In this document: piece after piece, positions 9,240-19,573 of the stretch | Numbering within the stretch: the stretch's first letter is position 1 | How the letters are laid out: each line of letters begins with the position of its first letter | Origin: Vibrio penaeicida | GTDB taxonomy: Bacteria > Pseudomonadota > Gammaproteobacteria > Enterobacterales > Vibrionaceae | Assembly (NCBI RefSeq): GCF_019977755.1 | Contig: NZ_AP025144.1 | Coordinates: forward strand, 558,001-622,000 | Reading direction: 5' to 3' | Length of the DNA: 64,000 bases | The notes under the pieces: generated by a model | Databases searched by the model: none | Told to the model about the DNA's origin: nothing | Seen by the model: the letters and a program-made list of their open reading frames with translations, nothing else | Translations under genes and position numbers: made by a program

Positions 9240-9982
9240 TGAAAAAATTAGGGTTCACTTTAATGGAGATGATCGTCACGATACTGATCGTCTCTATCAT
9301 GTTTTTAGGCATTGCTGGATTCGTTAAGATTGGCGCTCAAGGTTATGCTGACACGACTCGAAGGCAGGCTCTGCACAATCAAGCACGATTTGTGATTGAA
9401 AAAATGTCTCGTGAAATAAGGCATGCCGTACCCAATAGTCTGGCGACTTCAAGTGGCGGTTCGTGCGTGTCTTTCTATCCCATTCGATATTCTGGCTTTT
9501 ACCAGATAATGGATTCGATAAGTGGTGGCAGTGATACGTTGCAATTTATTGTGGGCAATGATGGCTTTACCCAGACGGACATGAATGCTGCAATTAGCGC
9601 CGGAGCCCGTTTGGTGATTAATCCAAGTCAAATATCGGATTTGGTCGATCCTTCTTCTGCTTCAGTATTGTTAACTGGGGTCAGTTTAAGCGGTGCAATC
9701 TACAGCCTCTCTGCGTCATTTTCGAGTAATTCAATTGCCAACCGACACTATATTTACATACCGTCAGAGCAAGTAGAGTACTGTGTGAATGCTGGAACGG
9801 GTTTAATTACTCGAGATGCTGGAACCGTTGTTCAGGTAGGCGAAAATGCAACTAGTGCTGCATTCGCTGTCGATGGAATGTCACTACAGCGTGGTGGCTT
9901 AGTCCACATGGATATTCTATTCGAAAGCGATGGTGAGCAAAGTCACTACAATCATGATGTGCAGGTGCTTAATGTCCCATAA
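9239..9982 (+). CDS. mshO: MshO, minor prepilin (PilW-like)
   Basis: Minor pilin of 247 residues. Leader MKKLG precedes FTLMEMIVTILIVSIMFLG, with Glu5 kept. The size and the soluble domain with only two Cys (SCVSF, YCVN) resemble PilW/GspJ-type minor pilins that cap the initiation complex. It overlaps mshD by one base and mshP by 11 bases, so the five prepilin genes are tightly coupled. Confidence 0.9.
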   Translation: MKKLGFTLMEMIVTILIVSIMFLGIAGFVKIGAQGYADTTRRQALHNQARFVIEKMSREIRHAVPNSLATSSGGSCVSFYPIRYSGFYQIMDSISGGSDTLQFIVGNDGFTQTDMNAAISAGARLVINPSQISDLVDPSSASVLLTGVSLSGAIYSLSASFSSNSIANRHYIYIPSEQVEYCVNAGTGLITRDAGTVVQVGENATSAAFAVDGMSLQRGGLVHMDILFESDGEQSHYNHDVQVLNVP

Positions 9983-10418
9983 AAAGAACCAGACAGGCAG
10001 CGTGTTGATTATTGCCATTTTTGTTATTGTTGTGATGGGTATGCTTGCGCTAACTTTAGTTCGCTTAGAGTGGTCAAACCAAGATACTCTGACTCGTGAG
10101 GTGCTTGGCACGCAAGCGTGGTTTTTGGCTCACTCTGGTAACGAGTGGGGTTTGACTTACATGTACCCATTAAATGAAAGTGCTGGGACACCTCAGTTAA
10201 CCTCTCGTTGCACAAATTTAAATACCGCTGCAAATGCAGCTGAAGAGGCGTTGCGTATAAACTCTAACGTTCCGTGTTCTTCGTTAAATATCACTTGCGC
10301 ACAAAGTGGGTCGGGTGATTTAACATTCTATAGAATCAGTTCCGTTGCGGTATGTGGCGGAAGCAATACCTTTGAAGTTAGCCGAGAACAGGAAGTTTGG
10401 GCTAAAGCCATGGAATAG
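9972..10418 (+). CDS. mshP: MshP, PilX-like minor pilin
   Basis: 148-residue protein with an N-terminal SHKKNQTGSVLIIAIFVIVV segment. This is a PilX/GspK-like N-terminus: a short leader ending in TG^S rather than G^F, and without Glu5, as is usual for this class of minor pseudopilin. Four Cys residues are in the soluble part. The ATG at 9972 inside mshO is chosen; the upstream ATG at 9930 adds a non-conserved segment. Likely part of the MshD-O-P initiation tip. Confidence 0.87.
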   Translation: MSHKKNQTGSVLIIAIFVIVVMGMLALTLVRLEWSNQDTLTREVLGTQAWFLAHSGNEWGLTYMYPLNESAGTPQLTSRCTNLNTAANAAEEALRINSNVPCSSLNITCAQSGSGDLTFYRISSVAVCGGSNTFEVSREQEVWAKAME

Positions 10419-10423
10419 ACCTC

Positions 10424-13400
10424 ATGATGTTGAATGCTTTTCGCTTGGTTCAAGCCAAGTGGTCTTTGTTTCTGCTTTTTATCCTATTTCCACTTCATTC
10501 GATAGCAGCGACAGAAGTGCTTAATGGAGCGAGTGTCAATGCGAACGATGGGTTTTGCTTTGTTTTTAACATGGACTCAGATGGCAGTAATCGAGCGCGT
10601 TTAGAGGGCTCTCGATTTTATCCATTTTGGACGGATGACAATACATACCAACGGTACAGTCCATTTGTCTATGAATCACGGCATGTTACCGATCCTCAAG
10701 TACGACAGTATAAAGTTCAGTTTATTCCTGATCAAAACAATCAAAATAATATCAAGGGTACAGTAAAGTACTTTGTTGATGGTTTTAAAGAAAAAGAGCA
10801 GGCGAACTTTAACCTGACAACGGCTGTTGGCGTTTCAGCTAGCGACCCATTTTTGAATCTCCGTGTACTGGGAAATCAATTTTCTGCAAATAACTTCCGT
10901 ATCTCTAAGGGGCGAAATTGCCCTTCAATTCCTCGTGTGAAAATGGGCTATGATGATGCCCAGTATGAATTTGGTCGTTTACAAGGTGCCAATTGTAAAA
11001 ATGGCTGCAGTATTCGATTTACGAAACAATATCGAACGGAGCCATTGGTATTTTTGATGCCAACCGTTGCTGCAAGTAATGCCGACAACGATAAGCCTGC
11101 TACGTTATCTGTAACATCGATTACAAGGCAGTCCGTCAGTTTTATTCAGGATACCGCCCCCACTGATGCAGAATATAATGGCATTGATGAAGTGCTGATG
11201 GACTCAATAAGCTATATGGTGATTGAGCCAGGTACAGCGACATTTGTGAGTCGAAGTGACGACGATGATGACGATGACGACGATACCAAAGCGCATAAAG
11301 TAGTCGCTGGTTATGTTTACACACAAGCGTACCGCGGTGATCAAACCAGCAGTACCCCCAATAAAGTGAAAGTGAGTTATTCCGCCTTCTCAAACACGAC
11401 ATTTGATGAACCTATTGCGTTAGCGCAAATCAACTCTCCGACCGACCGATGGATGACCGCTGGCATCAAAAACGTTAAAAACGATTCTATCGACTTGTTT
11501 TTAGAGCTAACTCGAGTGAATCGAAATACCCCCGTTACGAATACAGAGAAAATCGCTTTCCTGATTAGTGATGAAGGGAAAGGTATAGCCGATGGTGTCC
11601 GTTACGAATTTGGAAAAGTCGAGGTGAATGAGCACAGTGGGAATACTCCGATACAAGATGCCTGTAATGAACTAGAAGAACTCGAACATGGCTATAATTC
11701 AGAGCCAGGTATCATTGCCAATAAACAAAAACGAAGTGGAAGTCATGGTGGGTGGCTGCGGCGTTGTAAATTGTCCGGTGAAGGTGATTCCAGTGATGAT
11801 GACGACGATGATGATGGTGATTACGAAGTGAGTTTTGTCATTGATGAAGACCTTTCGGAATCTGGGTCAAAATCTAAGCGTTCACATACTGAGGAAGAGG
11901 TCGGATATTTTGCTTTTGGTCAGCAGTATATACCAACTCCAAGATTTAATGTTTGCACACTGTTTCCGTCTGCTGCCCAAGGGTGGAAAGAGGGGCGTAA
12001 CAGTCAAATTTCCATGTCCAACAATGCTTCTATCTTAAATGCTCGATTGATCAATGGTCAGCGTACTGTCGGTTTCTCATCTGCTAGTTTTAACAACCAG
12101 TCAAATTGCGATGGTGGTACTTGCGCCAATGATGCCAACTATCAGGTTTCTATGGATAAACTGCCTGATTTTTCGCTCAAAACATCGATCCCTAACATTT
12201 GGGATGAAACGGTCACACTGTCGCCACTGCGTTCAAAAACACTGAATATCGGGCGTTCCAATGTGACTCTTCAGTCGGGTCATTACTATTTTGAAAATCT
12301 TGATATCAACAGTGGTTCAACAATTAACATTCAAGGGAAAGTGGTACTGCACGTTCAAAAATTGACACTTTCTAACGACTCCAAATTTAATAATATGGGT
12401 AACCCTGATCACTTATTTATCGTGGGGTACAATCCGGAAAAGAGTGGTGGTTCTTGCCCAGCTGGTGGCTGTGTTATTAGTTTGACTAAAAATGACAAGC
12501 TTAAAGGGCTTATTTACAGTGAAGCGACGGTTAACTTGTCCAATAGTGTTCACATTTATGGTGCTGTTACCGCATTGAATTTGAACATGTCGAACAGCGC
12601 TAAAATCACGGGTGAAAGCCAGTGCTTCTCAGAACCAGAATTAGTGATTACACCCGCTACTGCCACAGGGCTTGCCTGTGATGGGATCCCTGTAACGTTT
12701 AAATTGGTGGATAAAGCCACAAAGCAGCTGCTTAATAACTATTCGGGCACACTTAGTGTAGACATTCCTAATAATGCCTCAGGGCAATCTTGTTGGCTTT
12801 CCGGTTCTGACCCCGTTCGTTGTTCGACACCTTTCCGTCATGAATTTGTAGCAGGGCAAGATGCGATTGTGACGAAAACATTGTCGAGTACCTCTTTATC
12901 TCCTGTCCATATTCAAGGGACGTTACTCCAGAATATCAATGTGTCCGCAGATGCCGGACCATATCAATTTGTTCCGTATGGTTTTAAAGTTACCGATGAA
13001 AACCGGGTCGACGGCAATAAAGGGCAAGTCGCAAGTCGTCCCTTTAGTGTTAAAGTGTCAGCGGTCGCATCAAGCGCAGCGAACCCTAGGCAATGTCAAA
13101 CGATAGAAGACTATACAGGCACTCAATCGCTGAACATGTCCTATGAGCTGATTGCCCCATCACTTATCAATAACAACAATTCTCTTATTGTCCACAATAC
13201 TGTCATTCCGAAAGGAAGCGATCCCCTTGCTGGAGAAACGATACGCAATATTCAGTTTGATAAGGGTGTTGCAGTCTTAAATAGTGTTTATTCGTCAGCT
13301 GGTCAGTTCAAGCTCCATGTGGCAGATGCTAAATGGCAACCATCACAGGTCAGTTTACCTTCGTGGTCAGGTTTAGCAGGAAGTGCCACCATAAGCAGTC

Positions 13401-14863
13401 GCCCCTTTACACTATCTATTTGTCATGCTCCAAACGGGGGGGCTTATCAGTTGTTTCCTTCTGGTACTGCAAGTGGGGGTGATAAATTTACTGGCTCAGG
13501 TAATTTTGTGGATTCGCGATTAAGAGCCTTACGCTGGTATTCCAGCGCTGATACTAATAATGATGGTGTGCCTGATAGCGGTTACATGGATCCGCAATTG
13601 TGTTTCGAGGACAGTGTGACCGGCTTTGAAGTCTCTGCTGAAGTGTATTTTGACCTTCATACTCCTTCCTCAGGGCACAAAGGAATACTTGAGATGGCGA
13701 ATCAGATAAGCAACTCAAGTAACAGTTATTTACCTATATCCGTGAACTTCAATGAATGGGGGCTTTCTGATCAAAGCTTTAGATGGTCTGAAGTAGGAAG
13801 TATTCAGATGTGGGTTGAAAAGCACAACTATTTAAACGGCATGTCTGTACCCTTCATTAAGCACTCGATTGGTCGCTTTTACCCATCTCATTTCTCTCTT
13901 GAAAAAGCAGAATTTACCTATCCCACAGGGCAGAATAATTTTGTTTACATGAACCAGCCTTTCGAAGAGGTAGGGTTTGAAGTGAAAGCGTTGTCAGCTA
14001 TGACTGAAGGGAATACACCTCTCTCTACGCTAAATTATGGGGCACATTACAGCCAACAGTTAAAAGCCTCTTTCTCGCTAAAAGGGGATTACGCCGACCG
14101 GCTTTCCATTAACGACTCCGACCTTGGAAGTGAGTTGTGGGGCAGCGATGCAGTGTGGCGCTTCAATCCATCGGATGATGTCACTTGGTCACGTTTAATG
14201 GTGAGCATTGCTCAAACTTATCCGGATAAGTTATTTAATTATTCTGGAACCCTAACGGAGCTTGATTCAACAACAACAGAAATCGAGTTGGAAATCCGAG
14301 GTGTGGATCCTGTGAGTTTCTCCGCTAACTCGGATGAAGAACGTATACGTTTACCTCAACAGCCAGACGTTCGATATGGGCGTATGATTTTGGAAGATCT
14401 GGGTACACAATCGAATGGTCGAGTATCAATACCCATGCGTACTGAATTTTGGAGTGGCGAAGAATTTATTGTTAATAATGACGACAGTAAAAGCAGCTTT
14501 GTGGGAAATCAATTCTGTCGTCAAACAATATGGAATAGTGTCGGCAGTGAGCTTTCAACAGCAAGTTTCAATGAATCTGGCAGAGTGTCCCATGGTGAGA
14601 GTGATGAGCTAATCGCGAAACAAAATGCCACTATAAGAGAACAAGTGCGTTTATGGTTAAGAATTGGTACCGGGCAGGTCGTAAAAGTGAACCCAACAGA
14701 TAACAACATAGAATGTTGGAGCTCGTCAGGAAATCAAGATTGGTTGAAATACAATTGGAGAGGTGTTGGGGATGAAATACCTTCGGCAGTTATCACTTTT
14801 GGAACTTACCGTGGAAATGACCGGATCATTTATCGAGGAGAGCCAAGAATCACTGGTCGATAA
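10424..14863 (+). CDS. mshQ: MshQ, large MSHA-associated surface protein
   Basis: Very large (1479 residues) exported protein at the end of the msh locus. A Sec signal peptide (hydrophobic WSLFLLFILFPLHSIAATE) is at residues about 13-32. Two acidic runs stand out: nine Asp in a row at residues 279-287 (11258-11284) and seven at 458-464 (11795-11815). The region around residues 600-740 has a parallel-beta-like, Asn/Ser-rich pattern (FENLDINSGSTINIQGKVVL; NLSNSVHIYGAVTALNLNMS), then Ig-like beta-rich repeats and a DUF6701-type C-terminal half with many spaced Cys. Its position after mshP in one operon suggests an adhesin-like or tip-associated role; this is inference. Confidence 0.88.
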   Translation: MMLNAFRLVQAKWSLFLLFILFPLHSIAATEVLNGASVNANDGFCFVFNMDSDGSNRARLEGSRFYPFWTDDNTYQRYSPFVYESRHVTDPQVRQYKVQFIPDQNNQNNIKGTVKYFVDGFKEKEQANFNLTTAVGVSASDPFLNLRVLGNQFSANNFRISKGRNCPSIPRVKMGYDDAQYEFGRLQGANCKNGCSIRFTKQYRTEPLVFLMPTVAASNADNDKPATLSVTSITRQSVSFIQDTAPTDAEYNGIDEVLMDSISYMVIEPGTATFVSRSDDDDDDDDDTKAHKVVAGYVYTQAYRGDQTSSTPNKVKVSYSAFSNTTFDEPIALAQINSPTDRWMTAGIKNVKNDSIDLFLELTRVNRNTPVTNTEKIAFLISDEGKGIADGVRYEFGKVEVNEHSGNTPIQDACNELEELEHGYNSEPGIIANKQKRSGSHGGWLRRCKLSGEGDSSDDDDDDDGDYEVSFVIDEDLSESGSKSKRSHTEEEVGYFAFGQQYIPTPRFNVCTLFPSAAQGWKEGRNSQISMSNNASILNARLINGQRTVGFSSASFNNQSNCDGGTCANDANYQVSMDKLPDFSLKTSIPNIWDETVTLSPLRSKTLNIGRSNVTLQSGHYYFENLDINSGSTINIQGKVVLHVQKLTLSNDSKFNNMGNPDHLFIVGYNPEKSGGSCPAGGCVISLTKNDKLKGLIYSEATVNLSNSVHIYGAVTALNLNMSNSAKITGESQCFSEPELVITPATATGLACDGIPVTFKLVDKATKQLLNNYSGTLSVDIPNNASGQSCWLSGSDPVRCSTPFRHEFVAGQDAIVTKTLSSTSLSPVHIQGTLLQNINVSADAGPYQFVPYGFKVTDENRVDGNKGQVASRPFSVKVSAVASSAANPRQCQTIEDYTGTQSLNMSYELIAPSLINNNNSLIVHNTVIPKGSDPLAGETIRNIQFDKGVAVLNSVYSSAGQFKLHVADAKWQPSQVSLPSWSGLAGSATISSRPFTLSICHAPNGGAYQLFPSGTASGGDKFTGSGNFVDSRLRALRWYSSADTNNDGVPDSGYMDPQLCFEDSVTGFEVSAEVYFDLHTPSSGHKGILEMANQISNSSNSYLPISVNFNEWGLSDQSFRWSEVGSIQMWVEKHNYLNGMSVPFIKHSIGRFYPSHFSLEKAEFTYPTGQNNFVYMNQPFEEVGFEVKALSAMTEGNTPLSTLNYGAHYSQQLKASFSLKGDYADRLSINDSDLGSELWGSDAVWRFNPSDDVTWSRLMVSIAQTYPDKLFNYSGTLTELDSTTTEIELEIRGVDPVSFSANSDEERIRLPQQPDVRYGRMILEDLGTQSNGRVSIPMRTEFWSGEEFIVNNDDSKSSFVGNQFCRQTIWNSVGSELSTASFNESGRVSHGESDELIAKQNATIREQVRLWLRIGTGQVVKVNPTDNNIECWSSSGNQDWLKYNWRGVGDEIPSAVITFGTYRGNDRIIYRGEPRITGR

Positions 14864-16079
<1,216 letters not shown>

Positions 16080-16111
16080 GCCTTGCTGCTTTTAACTTCG
16101 GGTAAACAGCG

Positions 16112-17005
16112 ATGAAACCGATATTTGGCAGGGGACCATCCCTGCAACTGCGTCTGTTTTTTGCGGTCATACTATCAGCCAGCCTTATGCTGGCTGATAG
16201 TCGTTTAGACACATTTTCCAGCGTACGTTATTTCTTAAACAGCTCCGTTGCGCCAATCCAATATTTGGCGAATTTACCTCGCACCATGTTTGATGGCATG
16301 TACGAGAGAATGAACACGCGCGAAACTCTACTCACGTCCAACCAAGCGTTGAAACGAGAAGTGCTTCGGCTCAAAAGCAATTTGACCCTTCTAGATCAGT
16401 ACCGTGAAGAAAACCAACGCTTAAGAAAGTTACTAGGCTCCCCTTTTATTCGTGATGAAAGAAAGGTGGTGACGGAAGTAATGGCTGTGGACTCTTCACC
16501 TTATCGTCACCAAGTGGTGATCGATAAAGGTCAAATTGATGGGGTATATGTTGGTCAGCCTGTTATCAACGAGAAAGGCATTGTTGGTCAAGTAACCTTT
16601 GTTGCCGCTCACAATAGCCGTGTCTTATTGATCACCGATACCAACAGCTCCATTCCCGTACAAGTGGTGAGAAATGATATTCGTGTTATTGCTTCGGGAA
16701 ACGGGAGTATCAACACCATACAACTTGAACATATTCCAAGTAGTACAGAAATTGAAGAGGGTGACTTACTGGTCACTTCTGGCTTGGGGGATCGTTACCC
16801 TGAAGGCTACCCAGTTGGTTACGTCACAACGGTTGAGCGAGACAATCGCCGCCCGTTTGCGTCGATCACAGCAGAACCCGTGGTGGCATTTGACCGATTA
16901 CGCTATCTACTATTGGTTTGGCCAAGTGAAAATAGACAAGATGCTCAACCTGCAGAAAATGAAAATAGCAGTGAACCTGTCAGTGAGGTGAGTGATGGCG
17001 AATAG
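16112..17005 (+). CDS. mreC: MreC, rod-shape protein
   Basis: Periplasmic scaffold of the elongasome, 297 residues. One N-terminal transmembrane helix (LQLRLFFAVILSASLMLAD), a coiled coil (residues about 70-112) and the beta-barrel MreC domain (VIDKGQIDGVYVGQPVINEKG) are in order. The Glu/Ser-rich tail after residue 275 is dispensable-looking. It overlaps mreD by 11 bases. Confidence 0.96.
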   Translation: MKPIFGRGPSLQLRLFFAVILSASLMLADSRLDTFSSVRYFLNSSVAPIQYLANLPRTMFDGMYERMNTRETLLTSNQALKREVLRLKSNLTLLDQYREENQRLRKLLGSPFIRDERKVVTEVMAVDSSPYRHQVVIDKGQIDGVYVGQPVINEKGIVGQVTFVAAHNSRVLLITDTNSSIPVQVVRNDIRVIASGNGSINTIQLEHIPSSTEIEEGDLLVTSGLGDRYPEGYPVGYVTTVERDNRRPFASITAEPVVAFDRLRYLLLVWPSENRQDAQPAENENSSEPVSEVSDGE

Positions 17006-17483
17006 TGTTCTAAGAGGGCGCATGGTCATTTGGGCGACTTTCCTTATTGCTTTAGTCTTTCAATCCATTCCTTGGCCGGGGATGTTTGAAATATTCCGCC
17101 CTGCGTGGTTGTTACTCATCGTGTTTTACTGGGTCTTGGCTTTGCCGCATCGAGTCAACGTGGGTACTGCGTTAGTACTTGGGTTGATTTGGGATTTGCT
17201 ACTGGGTTCCACTCTAGGTATACGTGGCATGATGATGTCAATCACCGTTTACTTAGTGGCCATGAACTTCCTTGTTTTAAGAAACATGGCACTGTGGCAG
17301 CAAGCCATTATTATCGGTGCGTTGACGGCATTGGCTGAATTATTGGAATTCTTTGGTGAATACCTCATTCAGGATGTTACGTTTAACCCACTGTCCCTGT
17401 GGGCTGCGGTAGTGAACTGTATTTTGTGGCCATGGATATTCCTTTTGCTGCGTCGAGTGAGACGCCATTGGCATATTCGGTAA
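16995..17483 (+). CDS. mreD: MreD, rod-shape membrane protein
   Basis: Polytopic inner-membrane partner of MreC/RodA, 162 residues. I take the ATG at 16995 rather than the GTG just before it. Five or so hydrophobic segments cover nearly the whole chain, with the family-typical FRPAWLLLIVFYWVLALPHR near the start and GLIWDLLLGSTLG in the middle. Confidence 0.95.
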   Translation: MANSVLRGRMVIWATFLIALVFQSIPWPGMFEIFRPAWLLLIVFYWVLALPHRVNVGTALVLGLIWDLLLGSTLGIRGMMMSITVYLVAMNFLVLRNMALWQQAIIIGALTALAELLEFFGEYLIQDVTFNPLSLWAAVVNCILWPWIFLLLRRVRRHWHIR

Positions 17484-17500
17484 TTGATAAGGAAAAAGGT

Positions 17501-18073
17501 ATGTCCCAGACAGAGCGCAGGTTAACCTTAGCTTCTAGCTCACCAAGACGAAAAGAATTGCTTGGTAAATTGGGCTACCCGTTTGACACGGTTTCTCCAG
17601 ATATCTTAGAAGAAAAAAGCGAAAGTGAGTCCGTTTCCCAATATGTGGTACGACTTGCGAAAGAAAAAGCGCAAGCCGGTTTATTGATGACCGATCAAGC
17701 AGATATTGTTATTGGCTCTGACACCATTGTCGTCATTGATGGTGAAGCGCTAGAGAAACCAGAGAATTTTGAATGCTCACGAACTATGTTGAGCCGCTTG
17801 TCAGGACGCAGTCATCAGGTGCTAACCGCCGTGACTGTATTAGACAAAACTCGCAGCGAGTCTGTACTTGTTGAAACAAACGTATGGTTTAAATCCCTGT
17901 CAGAACAAGAAATAACAAGTTACTGGGAAACAGGCGAACCGTGCGATAAAGCTGGCAGTTATGGAATTCAGGGGATTGGTGGGAAGTTTATTTCTCGCAT
18001 TGAAGGGAGTTACCATGCCGTTATGGGGCTACCATTGATGGAAACTGACCAGCTCTTGCACAAGTTTTTCTAA
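17501..18073 (+). CDS. maf: Maf-family nucleotide pyrophosphatase (YhdE)
   Basis: House-cleaning dTTP/UTP pyrophosphatase of 190 residues. The start at 17501 has AAGG upstream and gives the family N-terminus LTLASSSPRRKELL; a longer in-frame extension into mreD is rejected. The catalytic segment GSDTIVVIDGEALEKP and the C-terminal GSYGIQGIGGKFI motif are intact. Gene order mreD-maf-rng is standard in gammaproteobacteria. Confidence 0.95.
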   Translation: MSQTERRLTLASSSPRRKELLGKLGYPFDTVSPDILEEKSESESVSQYVVRLAKEKAQAGLLMTDQADIVIGSDTIVVIDGEALEKPENFECSRTMLSRLSGRSHQVLTAVTVLDKTRSESVLVETNVWFKSLSEQEITSYWETGEPCDKAGSYGIQGIGGKFISRIEGSYHAVMGLPLMETDQLLHKFF

Positions 18074-18092
18074 TTTAATTTGAGGCACACGA

Positions 18093-19562
18093 ATGAGTGC
18101 AGAGTTGTTGATAAACGTTACTCCGAGCGAAACTCGGGTAGCGATGATTGTAGGTGGAATACTACAAGAAGTTCACATTGAACGAGAGTCGAAAAGAGGC
18201 ATAGTTGGTAATATTTACAAAGGTCGTGTGAGCCGAGTATTACCGGGAATGCAAGCCGCCTTTGTTGATATTGGTTTGGAAAAAGCCGCTTTCCTCCATG
18301 CTTCTGATATCGTCCCGCATACAGAATGTGTTGCTGAAAATGAAAAGCAGCAATTCCAAGTCAGAGACATCTCTGAACTGGTTCGCCAAGGGCAAGACAT
18401 TGTCGTGCAGGTCGTAAAAGATCCGCTTGGCACAAAAGGTGCTCGCCTTACGACAGACATTACGCTTCCTTCCCGTTATTTAGTCTTTATGCCAGGTGCA
18501 AGCCACGTGGGTGTATCTCAACGTATAGAAAGCGAAGATGAACGCGAACGATTGAAAAAAACGGTCTCCAGTTATTGCGATGAGCACGGTGGTTTTATCA
18601 TTCGCACCGCTGCTGAAGGAGCGGATGAGCAAGAGTTATCTCAAGATGCCGCTTTCCTAAAGCGCTTATGGATGAAAGTCATCGAGCGCCGAAAGAAATA
18701 CAAAACTCGTTCAACGCTATACGGTGAGCTGGGTTTAGCGCAGCGAATTTTACGGGATTTTGTCGGAACAGAACTCGATAGCATTCAAGTCGATTCAAGG
18801 CTGGTGTACGAAAATCTTAGAGAATTCGTATCGGAATTCGTGCCTGAGCTGCATGAAAAACTGAAGCTTTACGAAGGCGATAAGCCTATTTTCGATATGT
18901 ACGATACCGAGAATGAGATTCAGCGTTCTTTAGACAGAAAAGTTGAGCTTAAGTCGGGTGGTTATCTTATTATCGATCAGACAGAGGCGATGACAACAGT
19001 CGATATCAACACCGGTGCTTTTGTTGGTCGTCGAAATTTGGAAGAAACCATATTCAATACGAATGTTGAAGCGACTCAAGCCATTGCCCGTCAGCTTAGG
19101 CTGCGCAATCTTGGGGGCATCATTATCATCGACTTCATTGACATGATGTCAGATGAACACCGTAAGCGAGTGATCACTTCGCTGGAATTGGCGCTTGCTC
19201 ACGACAGAGTTAAAACGAACATCAACGGATTCACACAGTTGGGTTTAGTTGAAATGACACGTAAGCGAACTCGTGAAAGTATTGAACATGTTCTGTGTTC
19301 CGAGTGTCCAACCTGTAAAGGTCGTGGTTCAGTGAAAACGGTCGAGTCGGTGTGTTATGAGATCTTGCGCGAAGTGACTCGTGTAAACCGCGCTTACGAT
19401 GCTGATAAGTTCGTTGTGTATGCGTCTCCTGCGGTTTCAGATACCCTGACCGGCGAAGAGTCACATGCATTGGCAGAGCTTGAAGTCTTTATTGGAAAAG
19501 AAGTAAAAATTCAACCTGAACCACTGTATGTCCAGGAACAATTTGATGTCGTTATGATGTAA
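18093..19562 (+). CDS. rng: Ribonuclease G
   Basis: Endoribonuclease of the RNase E/G family, 489 residues, the normal length for RNase G, so without the RNase E scaffold tail. S1 RNA-binding domain around residues 37-120 (GNIYKGRVSRVLPGMQAAFV), catalytic Asp pair in TVDINTGAFVGR and IIIIDFIDMM, and the zinc-link cysteines CPTCKGRG. It acts in 16S rRNA 5' maturation and mRNA decay. Starts 19 bases after maf. Confidence 0.97.
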   Translation: MSAELLINVTPSETRVAMIVGGILQEVHIERESKRGIVGNIYKGRVSRVLPGMQAAFVDIGLEKAAFLHASDIVPHTECVAENEKQQFQVRDISELVRQGQDIVVQVVKDPLGTKGARLTTDITLPSRYLVFMPGASHVGVSQRIESEDERERLKKTVSSYCDEHGGFIIRTAAEGADEQELSQDAAFLKRLWMKVIERRKKYKTRSTLYGELGLAQRILRDFVGTELDSIQVDSRLVYENLREFVSEFVPELHEKLKLYEGDKPIFDMYDTENEIQRSLDRKVELKSGGYLIIDQTEAMTTVDINTGAFVGRRNLEETIFNTNVEATQAIARQLRLRNLGGIIIIDFIDMMSDEHRKRVITSLELALAHDRVKTNINGFTQLGLVEMTRKRTRESIEHVLCSECPTCKGRGSVKTVESVCYEILREVTRVNRAYDADKFVVYASPAVSDTLTGEESHALAELEVFIGKEVKIQPEPLYVQEQFDVVMM

Positions 19563-19573
19563 ATGGAGCAACA

